DNA of 64,000 nt from Leucaena leucocephala. Lineage: Eukaryota > Streptophyta > Magnoliopsida > Fabales > Fabaceae. Both the position numbers and the translations under genes were made by a program. The stretch is from the NCBI GenBank assembly GCA_037074615.1, contig CM073563.1, forward strand, positions 13,004,501 to 13,068,500. The letters are read 5' to 3'. Below the pieces are notes generated by a model. That model had not been told where the DNA came from. It saw nothing but the letters and a program-made list of their open reading frames with translations, and did no database searches. Below, piece after piece: positions 56,815-64,000 of the stretch (its first letter is position 1; each line of letters begins with the position of its first letter).

Positions 56815-59450
56815 CACTACAAAAAAAACTTATTTTAGTAGCGGTTAGTTTCTAACAGTTCACAACTCAGGATTTCTAGTGGTTATAGGAAAACCGCTAG
56901 AAATTCCAACCCCTTTGACTATATTTCTAGTAGTTTAGGAGCAACTATTTGAAACATTGATAGAAATTCCAACCCCTTTGACCAAAATTCTAGCAGTTTT
57001 GCAAATCGCTAGAAAATGCATGGACGTTTCTAGTGGTTATGGGTCATTTTCTAGCGATTTTTGACACGTGGAAGGGTTAGGGATTGACTTTTCTAGTGAT
57101 TAAGTGAACAACCACTAGAAATGCCATTTTACGACATTTCTAGCAGTTGTCCCCTGAACTGTTACAAAATGTCAATGGTTACCAAGGGTTAGGACATGTG
57201 GTAGGAGCACGATCCGCTATAGGGTTGCATTTTCTATCGGTTTGGCAGAATTGCTAGAAAATGACACCCTATAAATATATAGTACATCCACTACTTCTAC
57301 ACTTTTGGCGAGTTATGAGGCAGAACTCTGCCAAATTCTCTACACACATTAGATCCGAATCTAGATCTACATAGCACTATGCATTTTGATGTAAGAATTT
57401 AAATTTAACTTTGAATTTTTTCTTAAATTTTTTATTTTATTTGTTTATAATATATTTTATTTTATTATTAGTTAAAATTATTTTATTCATTTATTGATTG
57501 TGGTTTTAAAATTATTATCATTTGAAATTATTTTATTCATTTATTTATTGTGTTTTTAAAATTATTATTTGATATTATTTTATTTATTTCCTGTGTTTTA
57601 GAAATTATTATTATTTGATATTTTTTATTCATTTATTTATTGTGTTTTTAAAATTATTATTATTTGATATTATTTTATTCATTTATTTATTATGTTTTTG
57701 AAATCATTATTGTTTGATATTATTTTGTTCATGTATTTATTGTATTTTTAAATCATTATTGTTTGGTATTATTTTATTCATTTATTTATTGTATCAAGAT
57801 GAGTCGATGACTTGGGAAGAAGCCTTTTGATCCCACTACACTTATTGAGGATTCTTTTTCAACGGTGGTTATTTCTACATGTGGTACGAGTTATGGGTTA
57901 GATCACCATCGATGACTACTATTTTAGCCAGAAGAGGATCATATACTACATGGTAGATAGTGTAGCTGCTCATCAGGATCAGCAGACCCAGGAGGAGGAG
58001 GATTAGGGGTATGAGCAGCCCTAGGAGGAGGAAGATCAGCTGGCCTAGCGTGAGCTATATCGTTCTTAAAGGCGCTAAGGCGACTTCGATGTGGAGTTCA
58101 TAGGTAATTATTTTATTTATACAAAAGGTTATCTATATTTAATTCATATGTAATTAAATTTCAAATTACTTGGTGCAAACTCCTAGAGCCACAAGTCTGA
58201 CGCTTATTGTCAAAGAACTGTCCATGATCACCAGCGGATGCATGCTGTTGCCACTGAGCAATTTAGGCCAACCTACTAGGGGCATGGGCCAGCTGTACAG
58301 TAAGTACGTGTGCCTAGTCAACAAGTCTTGGAAGAAAGTCAAAGCGCTACAGAAGGATATAGCTCAGGAGATGATTAAGGTAAGATATATTTTTTATTTA
58401 AAGTAATTAATTAGTTGATTAATTAATTATTTGATTATTTATTTAACTAATCCATATAATATATATTAATATAAATTTTAGATAGATTTAATATAGATAT
58501 TATATAGAGATTTAATACATTGAATCTATGTAATGTATATATAGATTTAATGTAGATTATATATAATCTGTATTAAATGTACATAATCTATATAATGACT
58601 AAAATTTTGTCTTTTACATAATTACAGAGCAAATACTATGTCTACTTGAGGATCTCGCCTGAGCAGCAGGTACATATGATATCAATATTATTACATTAAT
58701 TTTAAATTTTTATTAATATTATTACATTTTGTTTCAAGCCATTGCCTTGAGGAATGTGGGCAGGGTAAGGCAGCAAACTGTGCTGCATAGGGCTAGCTCC
58801 AAGAGCTTAATCACTATCGCATACGATAAAATAGTAAGTATATTAAAATTATGATTTACACATTGTGTTTATGCATACAATATGTAAATAATTATTGTTT
58901 ATATTTAATCTATAGAGGGCAAAGCTCCGATAGGAGCGGGGTCACACCTACTTACAGCGAGATATGGCCTTACCTCTATATACTGCAGGACGAGACTCCT
59001 CCGCTAGCTAAGGTAGCAGAGATGATATTATGTAATTAATTAAATAATGATAATTAAGTTTGAATATTTAATATTAATTGGCCTATGTTAATTTTGACAG
59101 ACTTGCATAACTCAAGTGGATACTGAGCTGCGGGAGTTACAAGGGTTCGCCGCTTTGATCCCACCATGTCACTGTTGGCAGGCCATGGCGACCGTAACAC
59201 CCTGGGCAAGTTAGCTAGCTCAGCCTTAGGCCCACACTGACTAGGTTGGCCTGCTCGGGTCGTGCTGGGCCTTCACAGACGCCAGGGACTTATCAGTCTA
59301 CAGTGACAGCCAAATAGAAGAGTGTAGGAACGAAGCATGCCAAAGTTAATGAGTTGGACCCCGAGGTGTGAGATGAGATCATCTGAGGATTGGGGAAGAT
59401 TTTAGACGAGCACTATAGGAAAATCTTAGAAGAAAATAAATGGAAGCTAA
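56815..59450 (+). mobile_element. CACTA element 2, right end missing
   Basis: The left terminus CACTACAAAAAAAACTTATT at 56815 is followed by a subterminal zone (56815-57290) full of AACCGCTAGAAA and TTCTAGYGGTT motifs. Inside are Transposase_24 exon remnants homologous to those at 6401-7949. No CACTA right terminus exists before Gypsy integrase sequence resumes at about 59455, so the right part of the transposon and adjacent Gypsy sequence have been lost. Confidence 0.75.
57801..59450 (+). pseudogene. Transposase_24-like exon remnants of CACTA element 2
   Basis: It starts near 57801 with MSRRLGKKPFDPTTLIEDSF. Exon pieces follow at 58170-58380 (YSKYVCLVNKSWKKVKALQK), about 58740-58835 (RQQTVLHRASSKSLITIAYD), 58915-59025 (a TYxEIWPYLYxxxDExP-type motif) and 59101-59450, ending in a Lys/Glu-rich coil EENKWKLKKDKQE. 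The gaps are AT-rich and intron-like, one holding a run of near-repeats TATATAGATTTAATRTAGAT (58440-58590). Stops show it is inactive. Confidence 0.6.
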
Positions 59451-59454
59451 AAAA

Positions 59455-60840
59455 GGATAAGCAAGAGCTATGAAATGGGCATACTTACTTAACACTTCTA
59501 CTACTACTACTATCCAAATAGGGTCCTTGCCATTAGATTTATGTAAACCTTCAATAATGTCCATTGTAATGCTCTCCCATACTCTGCTTGGTATAGGTAA
59601 TGGCTATAGAAGACTCAAATATGCTGCTGTATCATATTTACATCTTGTGCATGTATCACAAAACTTAATAAAATTCGTAACCTTCCCAAATAAATTCCTC
59701 TTCCAAAAGACTGACTTAACTCTCTAATAGGTAGCATGGATACCCGAATGTCCCCTTGAGACATAGCATGAAGCCACTCCAAAATTTTAAGTTTTAGCTT
59801 TGTATTATTTCTAACTACCATCTTTCCCTTTATCCTTAAATTTACACCATCCCAAGTAAACTTGTCAATCATAACTTCTTGTGTAATTGACAAACGAGGC
59901 TCTTCAAGTTGGCATCTTCTTCCTATGTTAAGAGAGTAATATAAAACAATTCCATTTTAGGCATTTTGGCGAGATAATATGCAACATTATTATCTTTACC
60001 CTTCTTGTAGATAATCTCATATCATACCCCATCAACTTTGACACCCAATACATTTGAAATGAAGTTTTCAACTTCTAATCAAGCAAATACTTAAGGATTT
60101 GCTAATCAATTTTAATAATAAACTTCCTCCCTTCCAAATATTGATGACAATGCTCTACCACTTGTACCACGTCAAGTAATTCCTTCTCATAGATTGATAA
60201 TCCTTGATGTCTAGAAGACAAGTACTTCCTAAAAAATGCCAACATTTTTGGCAAGATAGTAGTTACTCCTTAATATTTGCAAAATTTTCCTTAAGTGTCG
60301 AAGGTATAATTCCATTTCAACATTATAGACCAAGATATCATCAAAGATGACCAGCACAAATTTCCTTTAAAATAGTCTAAAATGCTATTTATTGCCCCTT
60401 GAAATGTTGCTGAAGCATTTGTTAGGTCAAATGGCATTACTAGCCATTCATGGTAACCTGAATGCATTGTAAAGGTTGTTTTATAAGTATCTTTCATCTC
60501 CATCCTTATTTGGTGATACTAACACAAATCAAGTTTTGTAAACAAACATGCTTCCCTGAACTAATTTATTAACTCCTCTACCAGAGCTATAGGATACTTG
60601 TTCTTCACTATCTTCTTATTAAGTTCACAATAGTTGATGCACATGTGCCTTGTTCTATCTTTCTCCTTCACCAATACTATTAGAGAAGCAAAAGAAGAAC
60701 TTTCCTCAATAACCCCAGTTTGCAGCAACCCTTAATCGACCTTTCAATCTCATTCTTTTGCATAGCAAGGTAATGATATGGTTTCAAATTGAAAGGGTCA
60801 ATGCCTTATTGCTTTGGGTACATCCACCATGGTTTCTTTA
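59455..60840 (-). pseudogene. Gypsy RT, RNase H and integrase start, decayed
   Basis: From 60840 downward on minus: a KNEIERSI-type entry, SSSFASLIVLVKEKDRTRHM, CINYCELNKKIVKNKYPI, KTTFTMHSGYHEWLVMPF with DLTNASATFQGAI (60503-60380), a mutated catalytic region, RNase H remnants, an integrase zinc region near 59700, and the integrase core start MDIIEGLHKSNGKDPIW with LSKYAHFIALAYPF (59564-59455). Many stops. The normal gag and protease that should precede RT are absent: only about 60 bases separate the primer site from the RT entry. Confidence 0.8.
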
Positions 60841-60899
60841 GATGATTAAGAGAATGTAATAGGCATTCACGCTAAGGATGTTAGCTTTAATACCACTGG

Positions 60900-61140
60900 T
60901 GTAGCAGTTGTAGAGAAAGAAGAATGAGAGAGAAGAGGGAGTAAGAGGGATAGAACGAAAGAGGAAAGATAAGAGAATTCATTGAATAGTTCATTATATG
61001 ATTCAATCAGGATAAGCATGAGAATTGTCCTCCTTTAGATTCCCTTAGATATGTTTATGTCCTAATGCCTAATTCCTAAATATAACCTTACTAATCACTA
61101 TTTAAGGATTATAGACTTAGTAATTGTTCATCCCTTATGT
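60900..61140 (-). repeat. 5' LTR of the minus-strand Gypsy relic, truncated by CACTA 3
   Basis: 241 bp of LTR remain, starting on plus TGTAGCAGTTGTAGAG. The rest of the LTR, expected from the copy at 56251-56549, is displaced beyond the CACTA insertion. Confidence 0.75.
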
Positions 61141-61749
61141 CACTACAAAAAATTGACTTTCAATGGCCACCTTTATCCCCGCTAAAAGTACAAAAGTTGC
61201 CACTGAAGACCTTTGGCTATGACTTTTTGTTGCCATCAAGTCGCCACCTATGTTATCGTTGCCTATAATCATTAGCAGCAATAATTGAAAGTCACCTCTA
61301 AAAGTTCAACAAAAGGCGTCAAACCAGAAGTCGCCGCCAAAGGCAAAGTAAAGGTGGCAATAAAAGTCACCACCGAAAGTGGAATCAGCGACGACATAAA
61401 AAGTCACTACCTAAAGTGGAATAATGACTTCAATTGTTGCCGTCTAATATGGAATTAACAGCAACATAAATTGGTGATGCCTAAAGTAGAACCAGTGACG
61501 ACAAAAGTCAATACTTGATTTTAAATTCTTTTTTCTATTTTTTTAATGAAAACATGTAATGTGGTAATAAATATAAAAATAAAATAATAAATAACTAATG
61601 AACCAAAATCTAATAACATTATGAATAATTTACATCATTCTTTAAAATATCAGAATAAATTAATTACTTAAACATATTTAAAAATAAAATGAAATTTTTT
61701 AGTTGAAACATAAACGTTATATGGAAATACCAATACTAGAAGTAGAAGA

Positions 61750-62125
61750 AATAGGTGCCTCAAGTTGCCCCTCTATAACAAATTGAGCTTGTATCCTTTG
61801 CTCCATTAGTCTTTGATCGAATTGTACACTCTCTTTTCCCATCTTTGCACGCTATAATGCACCCTTTGCTTCCATTTTTATCTCTCATTTTCAAATTTTT
61901 TATTAAACTCTTCCTATAATTGAGTACACACACTTTGCACAATTAAATTATCACTGGATTGAAGGCGATTTCTCTTCCTTGAAAGATCCGCTACATACTC
62001 TTTCCCTTTTACATACCCTGATCTCTCACCAAAAATAGCTACCAATATTTCATTTGAAATCATTCGAACATCACTCTCTAGATCTTGGTCTTATTGCTAA
62101 GAAAGTTCATGCATACGAACCTATA
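61750..62125 (-). pseudogene. Transposase_24-like C-terminal fragment of CACTA 3
   Basis: Reading down from 62125 the translation gives DLESDVRMISNEILVAIFGE, then RSGYVKGKEYVADLSRKRNR, then a coiled, charged tail (EEFNKKFENERQKWK). The FGERSGYVKG motif and the following coil are typical of plant CACTA-associated Transposase_24 proteins. Stops occur before and after. Confidence 0.55.
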
Positions 62126-62139
62126 ATAAAAAGATATGA

Positions 62140-64000
62140 AACTAATAGATTAAAATATCATAATTAATATAATAATAATATCATACATGTATAAGCCATT
62201 CTTAATTTTCACCATATATAAACATATTTTTACATCCCAAAAATCTAAAAAAAATTCAAAGAACATGTGTACTAAATTTGTTTTTTTAGTTTTAGTTCAC
62301 ATTCATTAGTTTTCCTTAGGGTCCATATTTAATTTATGTTGGGTTCCATCAGTTCCCTGGTAATTTTATTTTAATTATAGTTTCCTAGCTACTTCATGAT
62401 TAATGATTAATCGATGATTTTACCTCCCTTCAAATTATAAGCCTAGAATATAAGCAAGATAGATTTCCTAAATCAATGCACTTTATGCACATTTTCTCTA
62501 CAAATTATAGCTCCGACTAGCTTCGTTACTTCAAAAGGTCTCCAATCTCCTTGCCCTCCTTATAACATTGCAATCATATTTGTGTATTTAGCTTAGATAT
62601 CAACCTCAGTGTTGAGAAATAATTAACATCCCATCCCGACCATCTCCTTCCACTGTCCTTCTTAACATACACACAATTATAACTCAACAAATGTCTGCCT
62701 ATTCTTCACAAGTTGTATCACAAACCCAAAAAGGTTGAAGCATTCAACTCAGTATTATGACTAGCAAAAGCATATAACCATTTAGGCCCCATTTCAAATA
62801 GACAAATACCAGCTTCATGGGTACAAAACTGGGAGAAAACATAAATTACATCCTTAAGGTCTAAACCAATTTGAGAAGCATCACCATCACCAAACCGCTC
62901 TGAAATTGATGTATTTGAGGTTAAATACTACTACTCAAATGTCTCTTCATTGCATGGCTTAGAATTACCAAACACCTAGATATTAGAAGGAACTAAATGA
63001 AGGAAATGTAACTACAATGCAATATATGTTTGTGACAAATTTCTCCTCCCACCATCAAACAACTGCCAAGGAAAAAGCTGATACATAAGATTAAAGAAAA
63101 TCACCAGTAAAGAATTTCAAATAAAACTGAACGTAATAAAACCAGCTAAACTTTGTCATAAACATTGCTGCACTAGTTATAACACTCAAAGAAATAGCTA
63201 GAGCTTCTTAAGAACATAAGCAATCAAGCATTTATTTAGTCAGTAACCATGTCAAACCTTTAAGGTGGACATTTTTCCTTTGCAAAGGAAGGATAAAGCC
63301 AACCTCTAAGGCTTTCGAACCAATAAGAGTAAAAATGTGAGGGCTGTGAAGTTTTGTGATTCATTGTATAAAGGAGAAAAATGTCTCATCTGAATCATTC
63401 TTTACTCGAAAGCAATTCCTATTTACCTTTGTAGTTGTTTTACAAGTTTCATTTTTTAATTTAAAACCATTCTACAACATCAATACAATAGAAGGATAAC
63501 AATTCTTACCATAGAGAATTTTGTTCTGGTAATCCTGGACTTAACCCTGACCAAAACACACAAACAGATATTAGAGCTATACAAATTAATCTAGCAAGAT
63601 AATTGAGTGAAAGATTCAGTTATAATCAACAAATAATAAAAAGTAGTCAACGAGAATTTTTTAGATACATGCACAGGTTTAATCGAACACAGATGCTAAA
63701 CCACATAATCTAGGGAAAATTGGAAGTATGACTGAAAACCTAACTTGAAAAACGCAGGAGGTTTAGAGATATAAAAAGGAGAGGCAGATGAACCCAACTT
63801 CCTGAAACCAGAAAGAATGGATCGGAAGAAAGTCATAGAATAAATCTGGATCTCTAACGCTTTAAAAACAAAAAATTTTAAGAGATTGAGACCCATATTA
63901 GAGTCACCTTAGAATGTTAACAAGCAGCAAGTTTTGTGCAGAAAGAGCAAGCTGGGATTTCGGTGTCTTTTGTATTTATGAATAGAGGTGTTCACAAAAT
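62140..64000. other. Interior of CACTA 3, unassigned
   Basis: Minus-strand pieces such as KKDSGRRWSGWDVNYFS (about 62690-62640) hint at more decayed transposon-encoded protein, but I cannot name it. A 66-codon minus frame at 63896-63696 is unrecognised. Confidence 0.3.

Larger units (their letters stand above)
56251..61140 (-). mobile_element. Gypsy retrotransposon relic, cut by two CACTA elements
   Basis: On the minus strand the order is 5' LTR (from the CACTA junction at 61140 down to 60900), primer site near 60885-60899 (CCAGTGGTATTAAAGC), RT, RNase H and integrase start (60840 to about 59455), then, beyond the CACTA at 56815-59450, a pol C-terminal tail (56814-56561), polypurine tract TTTAGGGGGTAT (56561-56550) and 3' LTR (56549-56251). 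Both LTRs begin, on plus, with TGTRGMAGTTGTAGAKAAAG. gag and protease are missing. Confidence 0.78.
61141..64000. mobile_element. CACTA element 3, left end, runs off the window
   Basis: It begins CACTACAAAAAATTGACTTT. The subterminal zone 61141-61510 has repeated AAGTCRCCRCCKAAAG / AAAGTGGAAT motifs, different from those of the other two CACTA elements. On the minus strand 62125-61750 encodes a Transposase_24-like piece (EILVAIFGERSGYVKGKEY). No right terminus was found to 64000. The stretch 62140-64000 has no confident gene. Confidence 0.7.

Overview
This is a repeat-packed stretch of a plant nuclear genome, most likely a eudicot. It is AT-rich and has Copia and Gypsy LTR retrotransposons with tRNA-Met-like primer sites, CACTA, hAT and Mutator-like DNA transposons, LINE pieces, and one intron-rich host gene with GT-AG introns. 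There are no bacterial features. I cannot name the species. By my boundaries roughly 70% of the window is recognisable transposable element, much of it nested.

The one convincing host gene lies on the minus strand at 43029-28294. It has 11 exons that join in frame into 772 codons and encode a serine peptidase of the prolyl-oligopeptidase family (S9A, oligopeptidase B-like). The catalytic Ser, Asp and His motifs are all present. Its introns have been colonised: a nearly complete 5.2 kb chromovirus-type Gypsy element (32586-37770, opposite strand, 5-bp target duplication) sits in intron 5, a 0.9 kb TRIM-like mini-LTR element in intron 4, and a 238-bp MITE in intron 10. The reading frame survives all three.

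Left side (1-28 kb). The 5' end of a minus-strand Copia element (1-1742) lies in a hAT transposase relic, which also holds a 1.9 kb solo LTR. A CACTA element (5328-10261) has both ends and a 3-bp target duplication. Two related 1.9-2.0 kb solo LTRs (10901-12839 and 19753-21734) lie in opposite orientation and are filled with TTATCGATAA-type palindromes. Between them are a 5'-inverted LINE insertion, a replication-protein-A-like gene relic, and two adjacent Mutator-like foldback elements with 9-bp duplications, the second split by one of the solo LTRs. A Copia element with a gag deletion follows (22383-27509).

Right side (43-64 kb). An 11 kb degenerate Copia element (44811-55842) carries a nested LTR-like insertion of about 3.2 kb. 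After it comes a minus-strand Gypsy relic (56251-61140) that has lost gag and protease. A second CACTA, which has lost its right end, cuts this relic, and a third CACTA has its left end in the Gypsy 5' LTR and runs off the window.

The genes do not form a pathway. I found no clearly new biological system; the points most worth following are structural: the acidic pre-gag ORF and leader shared by two Copia elements, the palindrome-filled LTRs, the paired foldbacks with overlapping target sites, and the intact peptidase gene spread over 14.7 kb by insertions.
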